23,951 nt of DNA from a virus. The stretch covers positions 1 through 23,951 of IMG/VR virus record IMGVR_UViG_3300020395_000105. One strand, given 5' to 3'. Under the pieces are notes generated by a model that was not told where the DNA came from, did no database searches, and was given only the letters and a program-made list of their open reading frames with translations. Both the position numbers and the translations under genes were made by a program. Below are positions 1-6,956 of this stretch, piece after piece (within the stretch, counting starts at the first letter, position 1; each line of letters begins with the position of its first letter).

Positions 1-25
1 CACGATATCTTGCTAAATTTGTCAT
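1..25 (-). CDS. 5' end of an unidentified leftward phage gene (partial)
   Basis: An ATG reading leftward from position 25 opens a frame encoding MTNLARYR before the window edge. A good ribosome binding site (AAGGAG on the minus strand, about 7 nt upstream) and a T4-type late promoter at 82-89 precede it. Only 8 codons are visible, so no product can be named. The late promoter suggests a structural or assembly gene (inference). Confidence 0.55.
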
Positions 26-81
26 AATAGTCTCCTTTGTAAGCGAGTTGTTTGATTGTGGATCCTTTCGGCATCCATATG

Positions 82-89
82 TATTTATA
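82..89 (-). promoter_or_regulatory. T4-type late promoter (TATAAATA), leftward
   Basis: The minus strand reads TATAAATA, an exact match to the octamer recognised by T4 gp55-type late sigma factor. It lies 57 nt upstream of the leftward ATG at 25. It is divergent from the rightward late promoter at 154-161, so late transcription leaves this 165-nt intergenic stretch in both directions. Confidence 0.7.
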
Positions 90-153
90 GCACGCTTCTA
101 CAATACTACCAGTAGTGCTATCCGTATTAATACTCTCTTAAGCATCTTTTTTT

Positions 154-161
154 GATAAATA
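154..161 (+). promoter_or_regulatory. T4-type late promoter (GATAAATA), rightward
   Basis: GATAAATA matches the late octamer at 7 of 8 bases. Cyanophage late promoters tolerate variation at the first base. Transcription would be expected to start near 167-170, leaving a leader of about 20 nt before the ATG at 191. It is the only promoter candidate seen for the three rightward exported-protein genes. Confidence 0.6.
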
Positions 162-190
162 GGCTTAGGATCCTACAAAAATCGGAGAAC

Positions 191-709
191 ATGAAGAAAT
201 TAATTTTACTTCTTGGTATGGGGATGCTGTTCACAGGTACTGGTGCTGCAAAGGCGGACTTGGTCCATCGTTTAACTACATCAACTCAGTTAAGTGTTGA
301 TGGTGCAGCAACTCAAGCTACCAGAATCGGAAGTACTTACAGTGTAAGTGGTAACAACATCAAAGTCGCATCATCAGACGATCACTTCGGTAAGTTAGTA
401 ACACCAAGTGGTACTGCTGCAGCAACACTTGACGCAGGTACATACGATATTAATACTACAGGCTCAGCTTTCAGCTTCAGCGAAACCTATATTTCAGGTG
501 ACGCTGTAAATCCAATTGGTACTGGTGTTGACGTAACTGCGGGTGTAGTTGCTGACATGCCAGCTTTCGGTAGTACGACTACTCAAAGTGGCGGTGTCGC
601 AGGAACCCTTGCAGGAACTATAACCTCAGCAGGTGCAATGACAATAACAGCTGGAGGGGCGGGCACAACAGCTACAGGTCAATTCGTATCTGAACTTACC
701 ATAAATTAG
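191..709 (+). CDS. Predicted secreted, Gly/Ser/Thr/Ala-rich protein, first of an exported trio
   Basis: This 172-residue protein begins with a typical Sec signal peptide: MKK, a Leu/Met/Gly-rich core to about residue 18, then AAKA before a predicted cleavage near residue 23. The rest is rich in Gly, Ser, Thr, Ala and Val with few charges, as in extracellular beta-structured proteins. The ATG at 191 is preferred over an upstream in-frame TTG at 152, because it has a GGAG ribosome binding site and the TTG lies upstream of the promoter core. A stretch around residues 85-105 (GTYDINTTGSAFSFSETY) resembles one in the next gene (DYTITTPGAAFQLTNTY), suggesting a tandem duplication. I do not recognise a named family. 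It could be an exported host-modifying protein or a virion surface protein; the signal peptide favours export. Confidence 0.75.
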   Translation: MKKLILLLGMGMLFTGTGAAKADLVHRLTTSTQLSVDGAATQATRIGSTYSVSGNNIKVASSDDHFGKLVTPSGTAAATLDAGTYDINTTGSAFSFSETYISGDAVNPIGTGVDVTAGVVADMPAFGSTTTQSGGVAGTLAGTITSAGAMTITAGGAGTTATGQFVSELTIN

Positions 710-723
710 GGTGATATATAATA

Positions 724-1176
724 ATGAAACGGGTAGTTATAGCTAGTCTTACTATCGTGTCACTAGGAACTCCAGTGATGGCAGTTCCAGTGGTCCCCAA
801 TTTTACTCAGGGCTCGATGACGAGCCATACGGAGACTACATCTACCGTAACTGAGACCATAAACTCAATTGATTATAATACAGGATGGCAATATTCAGTG
901 ACAGGGACAGGGGTTTCCCACAATGGCGACAGCATCTTACCAGATGGAGTGACTTCATCGGGAAGCATAGACCTTCTCGGAAGTTCAGGAACCACACCCC
1001 AAACCACTCATGGTCTGGATCTCTCGACGATGGGAGACTACACCATAACAACACCAGGAGCAGCCTTCCAACTCACAAATACATATCAAGGACCAGGTAT
1101 CTCGAATCAGACCGTGATCCAAAGAGAAACCACCATAACAAGCGTAACAGATACAACAAGTATCTTCTCCCAGTAG
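724..1176 (+). CDS. Predicted secreted protein, diverged paralogue of the preceding gene
   Basis: This 150-residue protein starts 14 nt after the previous stop. It has an N-terminal signal peptide (MKR, then a hydrophobic core, with VMA before a likely cleavage at residue 20). The mature part is rich in Thr, Ser and Gly. Its segment ending GDYTITTPGAAFQLTNTY matches, at low identity, the equivalent part of the first gene, and both have an upstream Y-S-V-(S/T)-G element. Its last 12 or so codons overlap, in another reading frame, the signal-peptide coding sequence of the third gene. The function is unknown. Position and composition suggest one transcription unit for the trio. Confidence 0.75.
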   Translation: MKRVVIASLTIVSLGTPVMAVPVVPNFTQGSMTSHTETTSTVTETINSIDYNTGWQYSVTGTGVSHNGDSILPDGVTSSGSIDLLGSSGTTPQTTHGLDLSTMGDYTITTPGAAFQLTNTYQGPGISNQTVIQRETTITSVTDTTSIFSQ

Positions 1177-2018
1177 TAGCATTACTAACATGTTCTCCTG
1201 CATATGCTACTGACGTTGGTGGTGTATCAGCTACCGCTAGTCCTATCGCCAACTCTTCTGGCTCAGTCACCAACCAGGCAATACAAGTTTTACAAGGTCC
1301 ATATATTAACAACCAATATGGTGGTGGTATATCATGTCAAGGACCGACCCTTAACGTGACCCCCTTCGTTACAGGAGCGTTATCTCAACAGCATCCATAT
1401 GAGGACATCTATCAAGATCCAGTCTACAACAACGTAGATGCTAACGATGATGGTGTACCAGATAATCCAGGTGAAGTCCTTTATTACGTTCCAACAAGGA
1501 CAGGACAGAAGAATAATACAAACGTATCGTTAGGTCTTAGTGCTACCATATCAATACCACTAGACAGACAACTACAGAAAGGTTGTAAGAACGCATTTAA
1601 TACACAGATAGCCTTACAACAGCAGATCCTGGCTAACAAGCGTCTAGACTTTGAGATTGCAAGGCTAAAGAATTGTGGTCAATTGATACAGGCTGGCATC
1701 TCATTTAAGGCTGGGTCTCAATACGCCAAAGTTTGTGCTGATGTAGACGTAGCTAGTCATACTATAAAAGGTAATGAGAATGTAGTTAAGCAACACACTC
1801 ACGGTATCGACCAGACCTTCCTGAACTGGGAACCTAAGCAAGAGAATACCTATAAGATAGATGCAAATGGTAATAAGTCTCTCCTAGAAACCAAGTTTGA
1901 GATCAAGACCAATGGTAGTGAAGTATCTACATTCGAATATGATGCTGACGGGAACGCTACCCTAATCAAACGGGAGAACTTTGGACCAAGGGAGAACTTC
2001 GAACTAAAGAAGAAATAA
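1140..2018 (+). CDS. Predicted exported protein, third of the trio; start codon not identifiable
   Basis: The frame open to 2018 encodes an obvious signal peptide (NKYLLPVVALLTCSPAYA, then TDVGG) followed by about 275 plausible residues. These include GPYINNQYGGGISC, a DANDDGVPD acidic loop like those that bind calcium, a central Gln/Lys-rich probably helical part, and a charged C-terminus ending ELKKK. The only in-frame ATG is at 885, but the residues it would add before about 1140 are an Arg/His/Asn-rich shadow of the neighbouring gene. No in-frame ATG, GTG or TTG lies near the signal peptide. The start given (1140) is therefore only the approximate left edge of convincing coding sequence. 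Possible explanations are non-AUG initiation, a lost start, or a base error in the assembly. A transcription terminator follows the stop directly. Confidence 0.65.
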   Translation, partial: KRNRYNKYLLPVVALLTCSPAYATDVGGVSATASPIANSSGSVTNQAIQVLQGPYINNQYGGGISCQGPTLNVTPFVTGALSQQHPYEDIYQDPVYNNVDANDDGVPDNPGEVLYYVPTRTGQKNNTNVSLGLSATISIPLDRQLQKGCKNAFNTQIALQQQILANKRLDFEIARLKNCGQLIQAGISFKAGSQYAKVCADVDVASHTIKGNENVVKQHTHGIDQTFLNWEPKQENTYKIDANGNKSLLETKFEIKTNGSEVSTFEYDADGNATLIKRENFGPRENFELKKK

Positions 2019-2021
2019 AAA

Positions 2022-2039
2022 AGACCCCCTAGGGGGTCT
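2022..2039. terminator. Bidirectional intrinsic terminator between convergent genes
   Basis: The 18-base perfect palindrome AGACCCCCTAGGGGGTCT is followed on the plus strand by CTTTCTTTTT and on the minus strand by TTTTTTATTTC. It lies 4 nt after the rightward stop at 2018 and 20 nt beyond the leftward stop at 2060. It can therefore end both convergent units. Confidence 0.9.
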
Positions 2040-2059
2040 CTTTCTTTTTAAATTTTACT

Positions 2060-2227
2060 TTACCTTAAGAGGTCTGTACATATGGTCTTACAACTGTGGT
2101 TGTCTGTCTCACAATCGATTAGGCATTCGAAGTAGTCGTCTATAAGGTCGTCTGTAAGTGTATACAGGGGTGTTTTCTCAACATGATTCCAACTTGCTAA
2201 TTGATTATGTGAGAGTTTGTTATGCAT
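2060..2227 (-). CDS. 55-aa miniprotein with twin CX3C motif
   Basis: A leftward ATG at 2227 opens a 55-residue frame ending at TAA 2060-2062. AGGAGG lies 3 nt before the start. Two late-promoter octamers lie upstream (2315-2322 and 2348-2355), and the bidirectional terminator lies 20 nt downstream, so this is a complete small transcription unit. The protein is acidic in the middle (DDLIDDYFECLIDC) and has two CX3C pairs, C34/C38 and C46/C50, separated by seven residues. This is the spacing of a two-helix hairpin held by disulfides or of a small metal site. There is no signal peptide or membrane helix. The function is unknown. The gene call is well supported by its signals, the fold idea is inference. 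Confidence 0.75.
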   Translation of the reverse strand: MHNKLSHNQLASWNHVEKTPLYTLTDDLIDDYFECLIDCETDNHSCKTICTDLLR

Positions 2228-2314
2228 GTGCCTCCTCTACTATTTTAAACCGCATGATATATGAGGTTTCAGTGCATCTTGTTGCTCCGTCGTGTACCTT
2301 TCGGTGACTACCAC

Positions 2315-2322
2315 TATTTATA
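2315..2322 (-). promoter_or_regulatory. T4-type late promoter (TATAAATA), leftward
   Basis: The minus strand carries an exact TATAAATA. The expected start near 2307 leaves a leader of about 80 nt before the 55-aa miniprotein. It lies in the otherwise gene-free 2228-2360 stretch, which holds nothing else I can identify besides the second octamer at 2348. Confidence 0.7.
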
Positions 2323-2347
2323 AGAGAAATGTCCTGGAGTTAACAAA

Positions 2348-2355
2348 TATTTATG
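2348..2355 (-). promoter_or_regulatory. Possible second late promoter (CATAAATA), leftward
   Basis: The minus strand reads CATAAATA just past the stop of the gene ending at 2361, with one mismatch at the most variable position of the octamer. It could act in tandem with the exact match at 2315. It could also be a chance match in A/T-rich sequence. Confidence 0.4.
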
Positions 2356-2360
2356 CCTAG

Positions 2361-3167
2361 TTACTTCTTTTTACCCTTCTTTTTTAGGGGTAACAGACCC
2401 TTCTTTTTCCTGTACTCATCAGCAATAATCTCATTCCTACTGGGTTTGACAGGAGTCTTACCTAGCAGAGCCTGAACCTTAGCAACTGCCTTCTTAGCAG
2501 CAGGTTTAAAGACCTTCATTAGAAAATCAGCAAGTGGTTTTGCTAACAATGCTGACGCTGCTGCTGTGGTTGCAATTGCTGCTGTGGTTGTGACCACAGA
2601 AAGCTCAGGAACATAATCACTAATAACAATAGGTGGTGGCGGTTGCTCTATTACAGGTGCAGGGTTAGGTTCGGGTGGATCTACACATTGCTGAGTAATA
2701 GGATCCCTGATCTTAGGTCTGACACAAGGTGTCTCTGGTATACCAGGTGTTTCTGGTACTGGTGGAGGTGGTCCTATCTTAAAGTCAGGTTCATATGGTT
2801 CCACCTCCATCTTTAGATCACCTTTATTGTAATCTATAGGAGTAAACGCTGGCGTACCTGCGTCACAAAAAATCTGTACACCCTTTGGATCATCATCCAC
2901 TAGGTTCTCATTCTTACCTGTATTGTCCTTGTGTGCCTCCACACAACCAGGCATGTCCACAATTGGTTTGCCTAAGTTTTGTGTGACTGGGACTGTTACA
3001 GTGCCCACTAGAGGTGGTCTAGCCTCATATATTAGTACCTGTCCACCAGAAGTGGTACCCCTAATCATAACTTTAGGGATATCAATCTCAACTTCGGGTA
3101 TGTTTGCTGCAGGAACTGGTTTAATACTCTGTACCCTAACAAATATATCCTTGATAGGGTCAGTCAT
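2361..3167 (-). CDS. Proline-rich probable membrane-associated phage protein
   Basis: This 268-residue protein has three regions. An N-terminal half is rich in Pro, Val and Ile with repeated short beta-like segments (residues 1-130). A proline-rich linker (about 135-180; PPPPVPETPGIPETP, then EPNPAPVIEQPPPP) contains two cysteines. An Ala/Thr-rich hydrophobic segment (about 188-215) is followed by a strongly basic tail ending LKKKGKKK. This suggests membrane anchoring with a basic cytoplasmic or nucleic-acid-facing tail. The stop sits 6 nt before a late-promoter-like octamer. The next gene upstream ends directly before this start, so they are probably co-transcribed. I cannot assign a function; a virion or lysis role is possible. 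Confidence 0.75.
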   Translation of the reverse strand: MTDPIKDIFVRVQSIKPVPAANIPEVEIDIPKVMIRGTTSGGQVLIYEARPPLVGTVTVPVTQNLGKPIVDMPGCVEAHKDNTGKNENLVDDDPKGVQIFCDAGTPAFTPIDYNKGDLKMEVEPYEPDFKIGPPPPVPETPGIPETPCVRPKIRDPITQQCVDPPEPNPAPVIEQPPPPIVISDYVPELSVVTTTAAIATTAAASALLAKPLADFLMKVFKPAAKKAVAKVQALLGKTPVKPSRNEIIADEYRKKKGLLPLKKKGKKK

Positions 3168-3404
3168 TTACTGTGCTGGAGGTGTAGGGAAGTTCGCTGG
3201 TCCTGTTTGTGCAGGTACTGATGGTACTGCAGGTAATGAACCCTTAACTAAACCTGGTAATATGTTACTAAGTTCTTCAGCAGCTCTGTCTTTAACTGAG
3301 TCTATAATCGCAGTACGATTAAAGTAAGTATAGCCTGCGACTCCAACAACGAGTGAGCTAGTAGCAAAAGATACTACAGTCATCGCTTTAAAAATTTTGT
3401 CCAT
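3168..3404 (-). CDS. Small single-span membrane protein with Pro-rich tail
   Basis: This 78-residue protein has one hydrophobic segment (about residues 8-28), then an amphipathic helix-like part (RTAIIDSVKDRAAEELSNIL), then a Pro/Ala-rich tail (PAVPSVPAQTGPANFPTPPAQ). The ATG at 3404 is preferred over the TTG two codons upstream because an AGGA ribosome binding site precedes it. Its stop abuts the start of the proline-rich gene. The architecture resembles small one-helix proteins common in T4-like cyanophages whose role is unknown. Confidence 0.75.
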   Translation of the reverse strand: MDKIFKAMTVVSFATSSLVVGVAGYTYFNRTAIIDSVKDRAAEELSNILPGLVKGSLPAVPSVPAQTGPANFPTPPAQ

Positions 3405-3406
3405 GA

Positions 3407-3634
3407 TCAATCCTCTTTGTAATCTTGTGAGTGAATAGGAGGTCCAAGAGTCTTATACTCCAGTTGCTTCCTAAGGAATTTTACTTCCTGTTTTAGTTCG
3501 TCAATAGTCTTGACTTGTATTTCGATTTCTTCCTGGTATATGTGATTCATACGTTCCAGTTCTTCGTTTATTAGTAGGAGTTCATGATATGGTATAACAT
3601 CATTATAATCCACTGAGGGTATTGTAGCATACAA
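3407..3634 (-). CDS. Small coiled-coil protein
   Basis: This is a 75-residue acidic protein. Residues 18-60 form one long heptad-like helix (ELLLINEELERMNHIYQEEI, then QVKTIDELKQEVKFLRKQL), predicting a parallel coiled coil or oligomerisation domain. There is no signal peptide or membrane segment. It ends 3 nt before the start of the small membrane protein, so the two are probably co-translated and may interact (inference). No family is recognised. Confidence 0.65.
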   Translation of the reverse strand: MYATIPSVDYNDVIPYHELLLINEELERMNHIYQEEIEIQVKTIDELKQEVKFLRKQLEYKTLGPPIHSQDYKED

Positions 3635-3643
3635 TAGTATGTA

Positions 3644-4240
3644 TTAACAATCCCGACTCATTTCCTCTGCCATGTTACCACCTATGTCAGCACCCTGATT
3701 GCCACCAAACATTGCCACCCAACCAGCAGCAACCCAACCAACAAAGGGGATACCAGACAGAGCAGGAGCAGCAGCAGTACCAACTGATGTACCAACGAGC
3801 CTACCTGTGTTCTTCCCTCCACCGATTGCTTCGATACATTCCACAGTTTTGTCACTGAGGTTTCCCCCCGATGATGCCTCCCTCATAGTAGAAGGATCTT
3901 GCCAAGATCTGTGGTTAGATACAGGACCGCCTTGATGCTTAGCCCCATCCATTACATATTCTTCTCGGACTTTTGTAGTGTTGTTTGCTAGTCCTAAGAA
4001 ACCACCCTTCTTCTTGATGTCTTTAATGGTTGTCAAACGTAAAGGATCATTCGCTCTGTAATTGATCGTATATCCTTCAGCACCTGACTGTATCTGATAA
4101 GAAGTATAGTCTCCTGTAGGAAGAGTAGGAAACTTGCTCTCTTGTCGAGTAGCAAGCAGACCTATCATACCTATATGTGAGACACCTAGAACAGCACCTG
4201 CTCCCACAGCAATCCATTTTGTCCAATTAATCTTTTCCAT
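3644..4240 (-). CDS. Membrane-anchored protein with C-terminal glycine-rich hydrophobic region
   Basis: The start at 4240 (MEKINWTKW) is chosen over an upstream in-frame start at 4300, because GAGG lies 5 nt before it and the longer form overlaps the next gene. The 198-residue product has an N-terminal hydrophobic span (about 9-29), a soluble central part with few cysteines, and a C-terminal Gly/Ala-rich hydrophobic stretch (about 145-190) with small-xxx-small spacing, like glycine-zipper segments that pack in membranes. It ends EEMSRDC. This is compatible with a membrane-active or virion-associated protein. The function is unknown. Confidence 0.7.
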   Translation of the reverse strand: MEKINWTKWIAVGAGAVLGVSHIGMIGLLATRQESKFPTLPTGDYTSYQIQSGAEGYTINYRANDPLRLTTIKDIKKKGGFLGLANNTTKVREEYVMDGAKHQGGPVSNHRSWQDPSTMREASSGGNLSDKTVECIEAIGGGKNTGRLVGTSVGTAAAPALSGIPFVGWVAAGWVAMFGGNQGADIGGNMAEEMSRDC

Positions 4241-4253
4241 AATAACCTCAAGT

Positions 4254-4679
4254 TTATAATGTGTATTTCTTATCTGTGTCTTTATTAGGTGACTCAGCAA
4301 TAATTTTTAATGGTGCCTGTTCTATAACAATAGTCTGTGTAGGACCACCGTTCTTACCAACTCCATTACCGTTACCATTACCATTCATCTTCATAGTACC
4401 ATCACCCTTCTTAGATGCAGTCTGAATTCCGAAGCTAGCTAAAACTCCAGTAAAAACCGAAGCTATAAATGTTGGATCTATTTTCTGTTGAGGGATACCA
4501 GGTATGGCAACATAGTTTAAAGTTAATATCCCACCAGACCAGGCCAGGACTGTGATTCTGACCATTGTAGAGATGATTGCTGCTTGCTCTTCGGGGTCAG
4601 GAAGAATAGCGGCTTTAGCTTTACCAAAGAAACCTTTCTTCTTAGGTTCTTTGACATCTTCTTTTATTTCTTCTGTCAT
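4254..4679 (-). CDS. Two-span membrane protein with Asn-Gly repeat
   Basis: This 141-residue protein has a charged N-terminus (EEIKEDVKEPKKK), two hydrophobic spans (about 34-57 and 67-88), then a low-complexity NGNGNGNG stretch and a soluble tail. A late promoter octamer at 4704-4711 lies 25 nt before the start, so the gene is probably the first of the leftward unit 4679-2361. Size and two spans are compatible with a holin-like protein, but no catalytic lysis gene is nearby and this remains a guess. The repeat is encoded by short TTACCA/ACCATT units that could vary in number. Confidence 0.7.
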   Translation of the reverse strand: MTEEIKEDVKEPKKKGFFGKAKAAILPDPEEQAAIISTMVRITVLAWSGGILTLNYVAIPGIPQQKIDPTFIASVFTGVLASFGIQTASKKGDGTMKMNGNGNGNGVGKNGGPTQTIVIEQAPLKIIAESPNKDTDKKYTL

Positions 4680-4702
4680 CTATATAGAGGATTGCTTCAG
4701 CC

Positions 4703-6157
4703 CTATTTATCAAATAAATTATTACCTATTACCATGGTATTAATTCCCTTCTTAGAGAACATCTCCTTTGCCTCCCAGATCCTAGATGCAATAGGGGATC
4801 CAGAGATGTTTAAGGAAGTATTAAGTATAACAGAATCACCTGTCATCTCTTTATATTTCCTTAAGAGTCTAGCAAAACTATCATCACCATCAACTGTCTG
4901 AATCCTACAAGATCCATCTACATGTGTGACTGATGTGAGTTCTTTATCTAATACGGGTACTGATGTGTTCATGTACGGGGAGTCACCATCGTAATCAAAA
5001 TACTTAGAGGTATCTTCCTTCAGTACAGCAGCACCAAATGGTCTGAATCCTTCTCTATGCTTGACTCTTTCGTTAAGAAACTGCTTGGCCCTGCGGTTCC
5101 TTGCTTGCATCAAAATACTTCTATGCCCTAGAGCACGGGGACCAATCTCACCATGTCCCTGATACCAAGCTACTATCCTACCAAGACTTAAATGTAGTGC
5201 TGCCTTCTCTATAGTCCTATCGTCTGGTTCATCCTCTGGTGCTTCATCATCTTGCCAGAATGGGAACCCTTCATTACTAAATGGTTCTTCATGGAACCTT
5301 CTTCTTAAAAATTCTACTGCTCCTAAGGATAAACCACAGTCATTTGCATGAGGTGGTATCAGGACTTGCTGACCTGTTTTCCTGATCTTACCATTAAAGT
5401 TGCAATTCTGTGCAACACCACCGCTATACCCAATGATGTCATCACCACCAACGGGATGGCTGAGATATAAAGCAAGCTGGTCTCCAGTGTATTCATGAAC
5501 TGTCCTTAACCAATTGATATCAAAGTCTTTATCCCACTTCCTATGCCACGATTTGTAATTCCATATGCCTTTTATGTTAGTAAAACCGTAGTGAGATATT
5601 TTATCATAGTACTCTTTATCTATAAGACCATAGGCAGCAAGTCCCATGACTTTACCTGCTAAATCTAATCCTTGTGGGTCTGCTTTTAGTCCTACCTGTA
5701 TACCTACGTTAGCCATCTCCTTACCGATGGATCCATATTCCTCTGCACTATGAGTCAGTGACACTTTCTCACCCTGTATCAGGGAGAATGAGTGGTCATC
5801 ATTACCAAACCCATCATAAACATAACCAGTATGAGGTACTTCCCCAACTGGCCAGATGCTTAGGTGATGTGCATAGTGGTGGTCTACTGCAAACGTCCTG
5901 CAGGGAAACCCCATCTCTAATTCTCTATATGATTCTCCTTGTTCGAAATTGATATCATCTGTGATGATAGCAATAGCATCTAAATCATCTACCTTGACAC
6001 CCCAAGAGTCTAGGACATCTTCCCATTGCCATATGTTGTCCCATCCATGATGTTTTATACCGTATAACCTTTCCGTTGCACAATACTTAACCTTCTTACC
6101 GTCAGTGTAAGTAACATTGGAATCGTGGTCATCGATTCTCAATCCCAGAAACTTCAT
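4703..6157 (-). CDS. Carbamoyltransferase, NodU/CmcH family
   Basis: The 484 residues match the two-part architecture of O-carbamoyltransferases, which transfer a carbamoyl group from carbamoyl phosphate via carbamoyl-AMP to a hydroxyl of a sugar or other acceptor. The N-terminal Kae1-like domain has a DHHYAHH metal-binding motif near residues 92-98, YDGFGNDD near 114-121 and YSGGVAQNCNFNGKI near 244-258. The C-terminal domain has the family signature GHGEIGPRALGHRS (about 335-348) and FRPFGAAVL. The start overlaps the RegA stop as ATGA. The acceptor is unknown. Such genes recur in T4-like cyanophages; a nucleotide or glycan substrate is possible. In T4 this position, downstream of regA, is held by DNA polymerase gene 43, which is not here. 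Confidence 0.9.
   Translation of the reverse strand: MKFLGLRIDDHDSNVTYTDGKKVKYCATERLYGIKHHGWDNIWQWEDVLDSWGVKVDDLDAIAIITDDINFEQGESYRELEMGFPCRTFAVDHHYAHHLSIWPVGEVPHTGYVYDGFGNDDHSFSLIQGEKVSLTHSAEEYGSIGKEMANVGIQVGLKADPQGLDLAGKVMGLAAYGLIDKEYYDKISHYGFTNIKGIWNYKSWHRKWDKDFDINWLRTVHEYTGDQLALYLSHPVGGDDIIGYSGGVAQNCNFNGKIRKTGQQVLIPPHANDCGLSLGAVEFLRRRFHEEPFSNEGFPFWQDDEAPEDEPDDRTIEKAALHLSLGRIVAWYQGHGEIGPRALGHRSILMQARNRRAKQFLNERVKHREGFRPFGAAVLKEDTSKYFDYDGDSPYMNTSVPVLDKELTSVTHVDGSCRIQTVDGDDSFARLLRKYKEMTGDSVILNTSLNISGSPIASRIWEAKEMFSKKGINTMVIGNNLFDK
4704..4711 (-). promoter_or_regulatory. T4-type late promoter (GATAAATA), leftward
   Basis: The minus strand reads GATAAATA, 25 nt upstream of the leftward start at 4679. 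It lies within the last codons of the carbamoyltransferase gene, whose stop is at 4703. It marks the boundary between the replication block and the small-protein block. Its first base differs from the exact octamer, as at 154. Confidence 0.55.
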
Positions 6158-6567
6158 TCAGCAGCGACCTTCTTCTTCCCAATATTATATTTGGATTCTA
6201 GAGTCCAGTCTCCTTTGTCTTTATAACTAAGTACCTTAATCTGATTCAGAGGTGCTATCTCTGTGGGTTGAGTTGATAGTTCTACTAGACCCCAATCAAA
6301 TAGTAGTTTTGTAATTCTGTTCCTACGTTCTACATCGTTCTTAGTTATGTTTGCAGGTTTACCATCTAGTGCAAACAGTTCCTTAAAATGAACTATGTAA
6401 TACTTGCCCTTCTTGTGTAGGATATGGCAAGATTGATAGAGTTTCTTCTCTTTCCTTGATGCTACACCTATTCTAGTAAGTGTCTCTCTTATTTTGAGAA
6501 AGTCATCAGGTTCTTTTAATGAAACCTCAAGCATCATATCTTGAGACCAGTTGATCTCGTCACTCAT
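6154..6567 (-). CDS. regA: RegA translational repressor of early genes
   Basis: At 137 residues it is close to T4 RegA (122) plus a short N-terminal extension of about 10 residues and a basic tail. Conserved RegA segments are clear: MLEVSLKEPDDFLKIRETLTR, LYQSCHILHKKGKYYIVHFKELF, DWGLVEL and the C-terminal YNIGKK. RegA binds the initiation region of many early phage mRNAs and blocks ribosome loading. The gene overlaps gp62 upstream and the carbamoyltransferase downstream, each as ATGA. The order gp44, gp62, RegA is as in T4, although two extra genes separate gp44 and gp62. Confidence 0.95.
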   Translation of the reverse strand: MSDEINWSQDMMLEVSLKEPDDFLKIRETLTRIGVASRKEKKLYQSCHILHKKGKYYIVHFKELFALDGKPANITKNDVERRNRITKLLFDWGLVELSTQPTEIAPLNQIKVLSYKDKGDWTLESKYNIGKKKVAAE

Positions 6568-6956
6568 TTTATTCCTCCAGTATCAAGTTTCGCTTTGATG
6601 ACTTCTAATTCTTCTTTTGAGAGTATAGAAAGAGCAGTTCTAGCTTTCTCATTACTATATCCATAAAACTCTTTCACGAGTTCCAAATCATTATCAGTCG
6701 ATTGTTTTTGCCAAGGAGAAAATCTCTTTGATTTCCTAATACTATATAGAAAATAATGATATTGGAGAGTGTTGTCTAAGTTATAATATCGATTCATTTC
6801 ATTGACATGAATGATACAGTCCATGTGACTAGATAACATCTTGTTAACCACATACTTAGGATACTTCTTCATAGCACGTTCATTGTCCTCAAGTTTTCCC
6901 ATCTTAAGGTTGATGCCATTTAGATAATCTTTTAGGGGAAACTCAAACTCTGCCAT
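6564..6956 (-). CDS. 62: Clamp loader small subunit gp62
   Basis: This 130-residue protein lies directly before RegA, as gp62 does in T4. It has the expected all-alpha character with YVVNKMLSSHMDCIIHVNEMN, a central HYFLYSIRKSKRFSPWQK segment that parallels the T4 PRGKRYGKWAK region, and a C-terminal helical part. Gp62 joins four gp44 subunits to load the gp45 clamp. It is shorter than T4 gp62 (187 residues), as is usual in cyanophages. The ATG at 6956 is chosen over a TTG at 6971 because GAGG precedes it by about 10 nt. It overlaps the end of the methylase gene by 14 nt. Identification rests mainly on synteny plus the central motif. Confidence 0.85.
   Translation of the reverse strand: MAEFEFPLKDYLNGINLKMGKLEDNERAMKKYPKYVVNKMLSSHMDCIIHVNEMNRYYNLDNTLQYHYFLYSIRKSKRFSPWQKQSTDNDLELVKEFYGYSNEKARTALSILSKEELEVIKAKLDTGGIK

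Noticed and set aside
152-190. N-terminal extension of the first exported protein from a TTG at 152
   Set aside because: It overlaps the late promoter core (154-161) and would place a charged segment before the signal peptide. The ATG at 191 has a ribosome binding site.
885-1139. ORF start at 885 for the third exported gene
   Set aside because: The residues encoded here are Arg/His/Asn/Trp-rich and lie in another frame of the second exported gene; they look like a shadow, and the true N-terminus is the signal peptide near 1150.
1120-1176. Programmed -1 frameshift joining the second and third exported genes
   Set aside because: No X XXY YYZ slippery heptamer is present in the overlap, and a fusion would bury a clear signal peptide inside a protein.
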